Source: Bacteroidales bacterium
GTDB taxonomy: Bacteria; Bacteroidota; Bacteroidia; Bacteroidales; Muribaculaceae
Assembly (NCBI GenBank): GCA_004554255.1
Contig: SFNC01000029.1
Span: forward strand, 1-20,265
Length of the DNA: 20,265 bases
Reading direction: 5' to 3'
In this document: positions 7,910-15,135 of the stretch, in pieces
How the letters are laid out: every line of letters begins with the position of its first letter
Position numbering within the stretch: position 1 is the stretch's first letter
Program-made: the position numbers and the translations under genes
Notes under the pieces: generated by a model
Told to the model about the DNA's origin: nothing
What the model saw: the letters and a program-made list of their open reading frames with translations, nothing else
Database searches by the model: none

Positions 7910-8618
7910 CTCTCTTTACTATGTTAAGCGGCTGATACACAGACGTAGATACCACACATCCGGCCGCATCTCGGACTTTCACGTCCTTCACTCCGTCCGG
8001 GGCCTCACATATAACAATATCAAGCTCCCGGCGCCTCATGCTGTCCGCGCCGTGCAGAACCAGCCTGAGCGCGGCGTTCTCCACCATTAGCTCAAACTTG
8101 ATTGGCGACCCAGTATTATTCCTGATTCTCAAGTCCTTAAACCCATAAAACACCGTGGCATCCGTCCCGAGCGGTGCAAATCGCGTCTCGTCCGTGTACA
8201 GGTCCACCGAATGGTTGAACCGCTCCACCACCTCCAGCCCGGCAAGCAGCGCCGCATGGTGCATTATGCCCGATGCCTGGCAGAGTCCGCCGCCGAAATC
8301 CTTGGTCTGCACGCCGTTATGGATACTCCGCCCATACGTAAACCGACGGCTGTCATTAGGATTCCCCACCGCGCGCCAGAACGAGATCACCTCGCCGGGC
8401 AGCACCGTGACACGGTTTATGCAACGCGCCGCCTCAGTAAGATTATGTATCTTGCCCGCAAGAGTTTCAGACGGCTTGAATGGCTGGGAAAGCTCCAGAA
8501 CCTGTTTAAGCCTGCAGGCCTCGCCCAAAGGTCGTTCCCCCGCAAACCGCGTCCCGGAAAATGCGTCCGTGATATTCCTTATCGCTACGCGTATCCTCGC
8601 CTTTGTTGATAACTTCAT
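7893..8618 (-). CDS. VanW family protein
   Basis: This 241-residue protein contains the VanW domain at about residues 56-170: KIHNLTEAARCINR, LPGEVISFWRAVG, then GGGLCQASG (109-117) and NHSVDLY, followed by DATVFYGF. These are the conserved blocks of the family, first named for an accessory gene of some vancomycin-resistance clusters. The biochemical role is not established. No signal peptide or membrane helix is evident at the N-terminus, so a cytosolic location is possible. There is no other van gene nearby, so resistance should not be inferred. It is the first gene of a two-gene unit with the phosphoethanolamine transferase and has a clear promoter about 28 bases upstream of the start. Confidence 0.88.
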   Translation of the reverse strand: MKLSTKARIRVAIRNITDAFSGTRFAGERPLGEACRLKQVLELSQPFKPSETLAGKIHNLTEAARCINRVTVLPGEVISFWRAVGNPNDSRRFTYGRSIHNGVQTKDFGGGLCQASGIMHHAALLAGLEVVERFNHSVDLYTDETRFAPLGTDATVFYGFKDLRIRNNTGSPIKFELMVENAALRLVLHGADSMRRRELDIVICEAPDGVKDVKVRDAAGCVVSTSVYQPLNIVKRDEKTD

Positions 8619-8645
8619 GCCCTGGACTCAAATTATTTAAGGTCA

Positions 8646-8677
8646 CAAAATTAACATTCTCGGCGCATATATCCAAA
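8646..8677 (-). promoter_or_regulatory. Promoter of the VanW-phosphoethanolamine transferase unit
   Basis: On the minus strand a TTTG -33 element (8674-8677) is followed after 20 bases by TAATTTTG (8646-8653), a full match to the Bacteroidota promoter form. The start codon at 8618 lies 27 bases downstream. It stands back to back with the promoter of the oxoacid oxidoreductase operon. Confidence 0.7.
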
Positions 8678-8712
8678 TTTATGCGCTATAACAACTTTTA
8701 TCACCCCTTTCG

Positions 8713-8743
8713 CTTGCCGTTTGGAAAATAATTATTATTTTTG
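8713..8743 (+). promoter_or_regulatory. Promoter of the 2-oxoacid:ferredoxin oxidoreductase operon
   Basis: The -7 element TATTTTTG (8736-8743) matches TAnnTTTG. CTTG at 8713-8716 is a near -33 match at a 19-base spacing. The predicted transcript would begin near 8750, giving a leader of about 30 bases before the ferredoxin-like start codon at 8779. Confidence 0.55.
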
Positions 8744-8778
8744 TGACATATACTTTTAACAACTACTTACAGAATATT

Positions 8779-9009
8779 ATGGCTAAAATACATGGAGCAA
8801 TAACTGTTGATGACAAGCGATGCAAAGGCTGCGACCTTTGCGTTGTGGCATGCCCCGTGGACGTCCTCGCTCTCCAGCCCAAGGAAGTGAACGACCGCGG
8901 TTATCACTTTGCCTATATGGCTAACCCCGAAAAGTGCATCGGCTGCGGCTCTTGCGCTTTGGTCTGCCCCGATGCCTGCATTGAGGTTTATCGTGTTGTT
9001 GAACAATAA
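8779..9009 (+). CDS. 4Fe-4S ferredoxin-like delta subunit of 2-oxoacid:ferredoxin oxidoreductase
   Basis: This 76-residue protein carries two complete 4Fe-4S motifs, C15-C18-C21-C25 and C53-C56-C59-C63, both CxxCxxCxxxCP or close to it. It is the electron-transfer subunit (VorD/KorD-like) of the oxidoreductase encoded by the next three genes, 12 bases downstream. A GTG at 8743 is in frame, but it overlaps the -7 promoter element and would add 12 unconserved residues, so ATG at 8779 was chosen. The subunit assignment rests on the family and on gene order. Confidence 0.92.
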   Translation: MAKIHGAITVDDKRCKGCDLCVVACPVDVLALQPKEVNDRGYHFAYMANPEKCIGCGSCALVCPDACIEVYRVVEQ

Positions 9010-9021
9010 TTTTTTACACTA

Positions 9022-10107
9022 ATGGAACAGGAAGTAAAATTAATGAAGGGCAACGAAGCCATTGCCCACGCCGCCATCCGATACGGTATGGACGGATACT
9101 TCGGCTACCCGATAACCCCGCAGAGCGAGGTCCTGGAGACTCTCGCCGCCGAAAAGCCCTGGGAGACAACCGGCATGGTGGTCCTTCAGGCCGAAAGCGA
9201 AGTCGCAGCCATAAACATGGTGTACGGCGGTGCCGCCGCCGGCAAGGCCGTGATGACGTCATCCTCTTCGCCCGGCGTTTCCCTCAAGCAGGAAGGCATC
9301 AGCTACATCGCCGGAGCTCGGCTCCCGGCCCTCATTATCAACGTTATGCGCGGAGGCCCCGGTCTGGGTACCATTCAGCCGTCGCAGGCCGACTATTTCC
9401 AGGCCACCAAAGGCGGCGGTCACGGCGACTATCACCTGATTGTCCTTTCGCCCGCAACGGTTCAGGAAATGACCGACTTCGTGGGACTGGGCATGGACCT
9501 GGCTTTCAAATACCGCGTCCCCTCAATGATTCTCGCCGACGGCATCGTGGGCCAGATGATGGAAAAGGTGGTCCTTCCGCCCGCACGCCCGCGTCGCACA
9601 GACGCCGAGGTACGCGAACAGTGCCCCTGGGCCGCAACAGGCAAACATGGCCGCGGACACCGCAACGTGGTTACTTCGCTGGAACTGGAGTCCTCTATCA
9701 TGGAAAAAAACAATGAGATTCTGCAGGACACCTATAAGCTCATCTCCGCCAACGAGGTCCGCTATCAGGAATATTTCACCGACGACTGCGAATACCTCAT
9801 CGTAGCATTCGGCACCGTCGCCCGTATCGCCCTGAAAGCCATTGAGGAAGCCCGCGCCGCCGGAATAAAAATCGGCCTCCTGCGCCCCATCACCCTCTGG
9901 CCCTTCCCCACTCAGGCCATCAGCGACCTCGCCGCGCGCGTAAAAGGCATCCTCACCGTTGAGCTTAACGCCGGACAGATGATAGAGGATGTGCGACTTG
10001 CCGTTAACGGTCGCATTCCCGTTACGCACTTCGGAAGAATGGGCGGCATGATTCCCACGCCCGGTGAGATTCTCGACGCCTTCCACCGCGATTTCCCAAA
10101 CGCTTAA
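9022..10107 (+). CDS. vorB: 2-oxoacid:ferredoxin oxidoreductase alpha subunit (VorB/KorA-like)
   Basis: This 361-residue protein is the alpha subunit of a CoA-dependent enzyme that oxidatively decarboxylates a 2-oxoacid to an acyl-CoA and reduces ferredoxin, or runs in reverse in anaerobes. Visible motifs are GYPITPQSE (28-36), TSSSSPGVSLKQEG (from 79), and RGGPGLGT (110-117), all typical of the pyrimidine-binding half of the thiamine diphosphate enzymes. The C-terminal third (VAFGTVARIALKAIE, GLLRPITLWPFP) is the transketolase C-like domain. The single-chain alpha with separate beta, gamma and delta genes fits the 2-oxoisovalerate (VOR) and 2-oxoglutarate (KOR) types. Substrate choice between branched-chain oxoacids and 2-oxoglutarate is not resolved by eye; the symbol follows the usual naming in this phylum. 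Confidence 0.88.
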   Translation: MEQEVKLMKGNEAIAHAAIRYGMDGYFGYPITPQSEVLETLAAEKPWETTGMVVLQAESEVAAINMVYGGAAAGKAVMTSSSSPGVSLKQEGISYIAGARLPALIINVMRGGPGLGTIQPSQADYFQATKGGGHGDYHLIVLSPATVQEMTDFVGLGMDLAFKYRVPSMILADGIVGQMMEKVVLPPARPRRTDAEVREQCPWAATGKHGRGHRNVVTSLELESSIMEKNNEILQDTYKLISANEVRYQEYFTDDCEYLIVAFGTVARIALKAIEEARAAGIKIGLLRPITLWPFPTQAISDLAARVKGILTVELNAGQMIEDVRLAVNGRIPVTHFGRMGGMIPTPGEILDAFHRDFPNA

Positions 10108-10119
10108 CACCTCATTGCC

Positions 10120-10881
10120 ATGAACATACAAGACATCATAAAACCCGAAAACAAGACGTATAACAGGCCCCGTCTGCTGCTCGACGTCAACACCCACTAC
10201 TGCCCCGGTTGCAGCCACGGCGTGGTGCACAAGCTTATCGCGGAAGTCATTGACGAAATGGGCCTCGAAGACACCGCCGTGGGCGTAGCGCCGGTCGGTT
10301 GCGCCGTATTCGCATACAACTATATCGATATTGACTGGGTAGAGGCCGCGCACGGTCGCGCACCAGCTATCGCCACAGCAATCTCCAGACTCAACCCCGG
10401 AAATGTCGTTTTCACATATCAGGGCGACGGCGACCTCGCCGCTATAGGTACCGCCGAGACAATACATGCCGCAAACCGTGGCGAAAACATCGTTATCGTA
10501 TTCATTAACAACGCAATATACGGAATGACCGGCGGACAGATGGCACCCACCACTCTGCTCGGACAGAAAACCGCCACAACGCCCTACGGACGTCAGGCCG
10601 ACCTCAACGGTTACCCCATCAAAATCAGCGACATTCTCGCAGGGCTGGACGGAACTTGCTACGTAACCCGACAGAGCGTTCACACCCCCGCAGCTGTCCG
10701 CAAGGCAAAATCCGCCCTTAAAAAAGCATTCCAGAACGCTCTGGACAAACGCGGAACATCTGTGGTGGAAGTCGTTTCCACCTGCAACTCCGGATGGAAA
10801 CTCACTCCCGCTCAGTCCAACGAATGGATGGTAGAAAACATGTTCGTGAAATACCCCCTGGGCGACCTCAAAAATGTCTAA
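10120..10881 (+). CDS. 2-oxoacid:ferredoxin oxidoreductase beta subunit (thiamine diphosphate-binding)
   Basis: This 253-residue subunit binds thiamine diphosphate and the proximal 4Fe-4S cluster. Likely cluster ligands are C28 and C31 (HYCPGCSHG), C61 (PVGCAVF) and C222 (STCNSGW). The thiamine diphosphate motif starts at GDGDLAAIG (102-110) and continues to VFINNAIYGMTGGQ. Length and motif order match VorA/KorB-type beta subunits. It follows the alpha gene by 12 bases and precedes gamma by 18, within a single operon. Confidence 0.9.
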   Translation: MNIQDIIKPENKTYNRPRLLLDVNTHYCPGCSHGVVHKLIAEVIDEMGLEDTAVGVAPVGCAVFAYNYIDIDWVEAAHGRAPAIATAISRLNPGNVVFTYQGDGDLAAIGTAETIHAANRGENIVIVFINNAIYGMTGGQMAPTTLLGQKTATTPYGRQADLNGYPIKISDILAGLDGTCYVTRQSVHTPAAVRKAKSALKKAFQNALDKRGTSVVEVVSTCNSGWKLTPAQSNEWMVENMFVKYPLGDLKNV

Positions 10882-10899
10882 CCGAATAACTGTAATGCA

Positions 10900-11439
10900 A
10901 TGAAAGAAGAAATCATCATAGCCGGATTCGGCGGACAAGGTGTACTCTCAATGGGTAAAATCCTGGCTTACGCCGGACTTATGGACAACCGCGAGGTTAC
11001 ATGGATGCCCGCTTACGGTCCCGAACAGCGCGGAGGCACTGCAAACGTAACAGTGATCGTCAGCGACACACCCATTTCATCCCCCATCGTCGACAAATAC
11101 GACACCGCCGTTATCCTAAACCAGCAGAGCCTGGACAAATTTGAAAGCAAAGTAAAACCCGGCGGAACACTCATCTACGACCCCTACGGAATACACCACG
11201 CACCCACCAGGACAGACATCACCGTCATCCCCGTGAATGCCACCGAGGCCGCAATAGAGATGGGTAACTCCAAGACCTACAACATGATTCTGCTCGGAGC
11301 ACTCCTTAAAGCACGCCCCCTCATGGAAGACGACGCCGTTATCCGCGGCCTCAAGAAAACCCTCCCCGAGCGCCACCACCACCTGATTCCCCTCAACCAG
11401 GAAGCCATCACCAAAGGCAAATCCCTCGTAAACGCCTGA
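10900..11439 (+). CDS. 2-oxoacid:ferredoxin oxidoreductase gamma subunit
   Basis: This 179-residue protein is the gamma subunit, which contributes to CoA binding in this enzyme class. The N-terminus IIIAGFGGQGVLSMGK (GFGGQGV at 9-15) and PAYGPEQRGG (37-46) are hallmark motifs of the POR/KOR gamma domain. It is the last gene of the delta-alpha-beta-gamma operon and is followed by a strong intrinsic terminator starting 17 bases after the stop codon. Confidence 0.9.
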   Translation: MKEEIIIAGFGGQGVLSMGKILAYAGLMDNREVTWMPAYGPEQRGGTANVTVIVSDTPISSPIVDKYDTAVILNQQSLDKFESKVKPGGTLIYDPYGIHHAPTRTDITVIPVNATEAAIEMGNSKTYNMILLGALLKARPLMEDDAVIRGLKKTLPERHHHLIPLNQEAITKGKSLVNA

Positions 11440-11456
11440 TTGACACCCCATATAAA

Positions 11457-11492
11457 AAAATGCCGGCAGTCCCCAACGACCGCCGGCATTTT
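11457..11492 (+). terminator. Intrinsic terminator of the oxoacid oxidoreductase operon
   Basis: AAAATGCCGGC (11457-11467) pairs perfectly over 11 bp with GCCGGCATTTT (11482-11492). The 14-base loop contains a further possible GTC-GAC pairing. A-tract and T-tract flank the GC stem on either side, so it could work in both directions, but no convergent gene ends here. Confidence 0.85.
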
Positions 11493-11505
11493 CACATATT
11501 ATAAT

Positions 11506-11607
11506 CCATCTAAGCCATCAATCCATCTAAACTATTAACCCATCTAAGCAATTAACTCATCTAAGCAATTAACTCATCTAAGCGATTAACTCATCTAAGT
11601 TTCGCAA
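11506..11607 (+). repeat. 17-base tandem repeat array
   Basis: Six consecutive 17-base units are visible, starting at 11506, 11523, 11540, 11557, 11574 and 11591. All share CATCTAAG or CATCTAAA near their start, and the middle three read TCATCTAAGCAATTAAC with single changes. The last unit degenerates after its first half. There are no spacers, so this is a minisatellite, not a CRISPR array. Confidence 0.9.
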
Positions 11608-11635
11608 ATAAATGATTTGATTATAAGCGTATAAC

Positions 11636-11653
11636 AAATCGCCATAGCGATTT
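11636..11653. other. Short perfect hairpin between tandem array and repeats
   Basis: AAATCGC (11636-11642) pairs with GCGATTT (11647-11653) around a CATA loop. It is not followed by a T-tract on either strand, so a terminator role is doubtful. Function unknown. Confidence 0.45.
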
Positions 11654-11673
11654 ACCTCCGCGCACTCCCCACT

Positions 11674-11766
11674 CTCCAAATTTCTTCTCTGCGAGAGTTC
11701 TACAGAACTCCTCCGCGCGCTCAGCGTTCTCTGCGCGAGATAATAAAAACACCCTCCGCGAGAGCC
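11674..11766 (+). repeat. Dyad-rich intergenic repeat, copy B
   Basis: The 68-base core (11674-11741) aligns without gaps to copy A. It keeps the perfect dyad GAGTTC (11695-11700) and GAACTC (11705-11710) with a 4-base loop. The tail ends in CCCTCCGCGAGAGCC, shared with copy C. It is in tandem with copy C, 42 bases from core to core. Confidence 0.75.
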
Positions 11767-11783
11767 CTTCTCCGCGCCCTCCC

Positions 11784-11920
11784 CTCCAAATTATTTCTCT
11801 GCGCGAGTTCTACAGAACTCCCTCAGCGCGCTCAGCGTTCTCTGCGCGAGATACAAATATTCTTTTGTGCGAGATTAAAAATACCCTCCGCGAGAGCCAA
11901 ACACTGAGATCATAAGTCAC
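11784..11920 (+). repeat. Dyad-rich intergenic repeat, copy C
   Basis: The 69-base core (11784-11852) matches copies A and B with one extra C and keeps the GAGTTC/GAACTC dyad (11805-11810, 11815-11820). An extra block of about 23 bases ending in TGTGCGAGAT precedes the shared tail with CCAAACACTGAGAT. It ends about 50 bases upstream of the prolyl oligopeptidase promoter. Confidence 0.75.
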
Positions 11921-11970
11921 GCATCGCCGCGACAGATAACCGGCTGTGGCGCAGGCGGTTGCCGGGTGGA

Positions 11971-12002
11971 TTTGCGTGTGTCGCAGAAAATGTGTATCTT
12001 TG
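11971..12002 (+). promoter_or_regulatory. Promoter of the prolyl oligopeptidase gene
   Basis: TTTG (11971-11974), 20 bases, then TATCTTTG (11995-12002) is a full match to the Bacteroidota promoter form. The start codon at 12029 is 26 bases after the -7 element. Confidence 0.75.
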
Positions 12003-12028
12003 TCGTAAAAGTATAATTATCACCAATA

Positions 12029-14155
12029 ATGAAAAGGATTGTTTTGGCGGCTGCCGTTACGGCCGCATCACTTGCAATGAATGCACAGAAACTGACATAC
12101 CCGGCGGCTCCCGCCGACAACACCGTGGACGATTACTTCGGCCATAAAGTCGCCGACCCTTACCGCCCGCTTGAAAACGACACTGCCGGTGCCACCCTGG
12201 ACTGGGTAAAGGCCGAGAATGCCGTTACCCGTGGCTATCTTGACGCCGTTCCGTTCCGCGGTGACATCCACAAGCGCCTCACCGCTCTCAACAACTACGG
12301 CAAATTCGGGCTCCCCACCAAGTATCCCGACGGCAAATATTACTTCTTCAACAACGACGGACTGCGCAATCAGTCAGTCCTTTACCGGTCATCTCAGCCT
12401 CAGGGTGCCGATGCCGAGGTGGTGCTGGACCCCAACGCCCTCAGCACGGACGGCACAGTGGCGCTGAAAGGCGTGTGGATGAGCCCCGACGGTAAGAATC
12501 TGGGCTACACAATTTCGCGTAGCGGCAGTGACTGGGAGGAGATTTTCGTTATGGACCCCGTCACCAAAAAGCTTCGCGACGACCATATCAAATGGGCCAA
12601 GTTCACCGGCATAGCATGGGACGGCGACGGTTTCTACTACAGCGCCTACGACTCTCCCGAGGCCGGAAAAGAATTCTCCAACGCCAACGAATATCACAAA
12701 GTCTACTATCACAAACTTGGCACCCCGCAGTCTCAGGACGTACTTGCCTTCTGGGACAAGGACGCGCCCCTACATTTCCACTCTGCGTGGACCGACGACA
12801 AGGCCAGCGCGCTGGTCATCAGCATCGGCGGACAGGGCAACGGCAACGCCCTGAAAATTAAAGAACTGCATAAGCCCGGAGCTCAGTGGCAGACCGTCAC
12901 CGACAGCCAGGAGGACGCCATAGACGTCATTGACATCATAGACGGCACGGTGTACATGCTCACCTCCAAGGACGCCCCCAACTACCGCCTCGTCGCCGCT
13001 CCGCTGAGCGCCCCGCAGCCCGAAAACTGGCGGGATGTGATCCCCGAGAAAGACAAAGTTATTGTGGGTGTGGACATTACCGAAAACGATGTTATCGTGA
13101 CATATCTGGAGGACGCCGCACACCATGCCTACCTGCACAGCCTGGCCGACGGCAAGCTGCGCCACGCCGTGAAACTGCCCTCCTTCGGCAACGTCTCCTT
13201 CTCCACTTCCAAAAAGAATCCCGAAGTGTACTACCGCTTCGCGTCGTTCACCGACCCGGGCGCCATTTATGTCTACGACAAGGTCGCAGACAGCGTGAAA
13301 CCACTGGTACACACCAACATAGCCGGATATAACGCCGACGATTACGTTACCGAGCAGGTGTTCTACACCAGCAAGGACGGCACACGCGTGCCCATGTTCC
13401 TGACCTACCGCAAAGGCCTGGAGCGCAACGGCAAAAATCCTGTTTATCTGTACGGTTACGGCGGCTTTAACGTATCGCTGGAGCCCTCCTTCTCGGCAAA
13501 CCGCATATACTGGCTGGAAAACGGCGGCATATACGCACAGGCCAATCTGCGCGGCGGTGGCGAATATGGCGAAAAATGGCACCTTGCCGGCACCAAAATG
13601 CACAAACAGAACGTGTTCGACGACTTTATCGCCGCCGGCGAATACCTTATTAAAGAGGGCTTTACCTCTCCCGAGCTGCTCACAATAGAGGGCGGGTCGA
13701 ACGGCGGACTGCTTGTCGGCGCCGTCACCAACCAGCGCCCCGACCTGTTCCGTGTCGCCATCCCGCGCGTAGGCGTTATGGACATGATGCGCTATCATCT
13801 GTTCACCATCGGCTGGAACTGGGCACACGACTACGGCACCTCCGCAGATTCTCCCGAGATGGCCGAGTATCTGCTTGCATACTCGCCGGTGCACAGCATA
13901 AAAAGCGGCAGCGATGTGAAATATCCCTCCATCCTCGTCACCACCGCCGACCATGACGACCGCGTGGTTCCGGCGCACTCCTTCAAGTACGCCGCCGCAC
14001 TGCAGGCCGCCAATACCGGCGACAATCCCAAGCTGATACGCATTGACAGCAAAGCCGGACACGGCGGCGGCAAGCCTATCGGCAAAGTGATAGACGAATG
14101 GGCCGACATTTACTCGTTTGTGTTCACAAATCTCGGCATAACTCCCGGAAAATGA
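12029..14155 (+). CDS. Secreted prolyl oligopeptidase (S9A family)
   Basis: This 708-residue serine peptidase cleaves after proline in short peptides. A signal peptide (MKRIVLAAAVTAASLAMNAQ) sends it to the periplasm. The N-terminal and mid part (to about 420) is the beta-propeller that limits access to small peptides. The alpha/beta-hydrolase domain carries the complete triad: S557 in GGSNGGLL, D643 in DHDDRVVP, and H678 in GHGGGKP, at almost the same spacing as mammalian prolyl oligopeptidase. The oxyanion-side motif YGYGGF is also present. The following lipoprotein gene starts inside its stop codon (ATGA), indicating translational coupling. In Bacteroidota such enzymes take part in peptide scavenging; substrate and host effects are not deducible. 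Confidence 0.93.
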   Translation: MKRIVLAAAVTAASLAMNAQKLTYPAAPADNTVDDYFGHKVADPYRPLENDTAGATLDWVKAENAVTRGYLDAVPFRGDIHKRLTALNNYGKFGLPTKYPDGKYYFFNNDGLRNQSVLYRSSQPQGADAEVVLDPNALSTDGTVALKGVWMSPDGKNLGYTISRSGSDWEEIFVMDPVTKKLRDDHIKWAKFTGIAWDGDGFYYSAYDSPEAGKEFSNANEYHKVYYHKLGTPQSQDVLAFWDKDAPLHFHSAWTDDKASALVISIGGQGNGNALKIKELHKPGAQWQTVTDSQEDAIDVIDIIDGTVYMLTSKDAPNYRLVAAPLSAPQPENWRDVIPEKDKVIVGVDITENDVIVTYLEDAAHHAYLHSLADGKLRHAVKLPSFGNVSFSTSKKNPEVYYRFASFTDPGAIYVYDKVADSVKPLVHTNIAGYNADDYVTEQVFYTSKDGTRVPMFLTYRKGLERNGKNPVYLYGYGGFNVSLEPSFSANRIYWLENGGIYAQANLRGGGEYGEKWHLAGTKMHKQNVFDDFIAAGEYLIKEGFTSPELLTIEGGSNGGLLVGAVTNQRPDLFRVAIPRVGVMDMMRYHLFTIGWNWAHDYGTSADSPEMAEYLLAYSPVHSIKSGSDVKYPSILVTTADHDDRVVPAHSFKYAAALQAANTGDNPKLIRIDSKAGHGGGKPIGKVIDEWADIYSFVFTNLGITPGK

Positions 14156-15099
14156 GAGCGCTGACGCGAATACTGCTTGCCGCGGCAGTGGCGACGGCGC
14201 CACTGCTTACCGGCTGCTTTACCGGGGTGGAGAGCACACCGCGAATCACGGACCGCGACATCAAGCGCCGTGACGTGCGCATCACTCCGGAGATGACATT
14301 CATGGCCGATGTAGTCCCCGAAGCGCCGTCGCACTGGCGCACCGGCAAGCGGCTGTATGTCACCGACAACCGTATCTCGCTCATCTTCACGCCCGGCGTG
14401 GACGGCGCAGCGCTCGGCATCCCCGACAGCCTGACCGGACAAGTCCTTGAGCTTAAAGATATTAACTTTATAAAGGGACTCACCGGCGACGAGGAAGTGC
14501 AGTTCGCGTTCACCGACCGTGACAGCACCCGCCTGGTGTACCGTCCGATGATGCAGCGCCGCGCTTTCGATGCCGACTCGTCCCTGCAGGTGCCGTTTAC
14601 CATTGACCTTGACATGGTCGCCGCCGCGAATTCGCGCCTCGCCGGCAACACATATTACATACTTACGCCCAGGCGCTTCCGCGACAACGGAACCGAGACA
14701 CAGGGGCTGCGGTATGTCCCGGTGAAAGTTACCGAAGTGGTGCCCGGAAACGCCAATTATCCTCTGCGCGTGCGCTTCACGGAGAGCGGCGTTGCCGACA
14801 CCCTGTCGCTGTTCATGACCGTAGGAAGCAGCCGCATCGCCACCCGCAACTTTGCCACGCTCTTTGCCTTCGAGGACCCGCGCAAGCAGTATTCCACCAT
14901 AGAGGACGACACATGGGAGCTTATCAAAAAATCGCGCATCCGCGACGGCATGACTCCCGACGAATGCCGGCTGGCACTCGGTGCCCCGGCCGAATATATC
15001 CGCATCCCGTCCACCGCCGGAATGGTGGAGCGATGGACCTACGGCGACGGAGTGTACCTGTTTTTTGAGGACGGACGCCTTGCGCGTTTCCGCCGCTAA
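14152..15099 (+). CDS. Lipoprotein with BamE/SmpA-like C-terminal segment
   Basis: This 315-residue protein starts with a lipoprotein signal, MRALTRILLAAAV onward, and the lipobox LLTGC with C22 as the lipidated residue. The middle of about 230 residues is not recognised. The C-terminal 53 residues (from about 263) read IRDGMTPDECRLALGAPAEY, then WTYGDGVYLFFEDGRL, which resembles the helix plus WxYG strand pattern of BamE/SmpA/OmlA domains. That resemblance is by eye and short. The chosen start overlaps the peptidase stop by four bases (ATGA); a start at 14098 would bury the lipoprotein signal and lie inside the peptidase. It is probably anchored to the outer membrane or in the periplasm. The physiological role is unknown. 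Confidence 0.8.
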   Translation: MRALTRILLAAAVATAPLLTGCFTGVESTPRITDRDIKRRDVRITPEMTFMADVVPEAPSHWRTGKRLYVTDNRISLIFTPGVDGAALGIPDSLTGQVLELKDINFIKGLTGDEEVQFAFTDRDSTRLVYRPMMQRRAFDADSSLQVPFTIDLDMVAAANSRLAGNTYYILTPRRFRDNGTETQGLRYVPVKVTEVVPGNANYPLRVRFTESGVADTLSLFMTVGSSRIATRNFATLFAFEDPRKQYSTIEDDTWELIKKSRIRDGMTPDECRLALGAPAEYIRIPSTAGMVERWTYGDGVYLFFEDGRLARFRR

Positions 15100-15135
15100 C
15101 CGCATACCAACAGTAGTAGTTGTCTAAAAAACAAG

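Larger units (their letters stand above)
11493..12028. other. 536-base repeat-rich intergenic region
   Basis: No gene is supported here. In order it holds a 17-base tandem repeat array (11506-11607), a short perfect hairpin (11636-11653), repeat copies B and C (11674-11920), and the prolyl oligopeptidase promoter (11971-12002). The small open frames that cross it are made of repeat sequence and have no recognisable signature. Confidence 0.7.

Noticed and set aside
7893..8618. Vancomycin resistance cluster
   Set aside because: Only a VanW-family gene is present. No vanA-, vanH-, vanX- or vanRS-like gene is near, and VanW proteins are common outside resistance clusters.
9523..10938. Long open frame of 471 codons on the minus strand across the oxoacid oxidoreductase genes
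   Set aside because: It is antisense to three genes with intact family motifs, its translation is Gly/Val/Cys-rich without domains, and it has no promoter. It is a by-product of GC-rich codon use.
11506..11607. Possible CRISPR array
   Set aside because: The units are contiguous 17-base repeats with no spacers, and there are no cas genes in the window.
12770..14203. Long open frame of 477 codons on the minus strand across the prolyl oligopeptidase gene
   Set aside because: The same kind of antisense shadow; the sense strand carries a full catalytic triad and a signal peptide.
14110..15105. Open frame of 331 codons antisense to the lipoprotein gene
   Set aside because: The sense frame has a lipobox and start-stop coupling to the peptidase; the antisense translation has no recognisable features.
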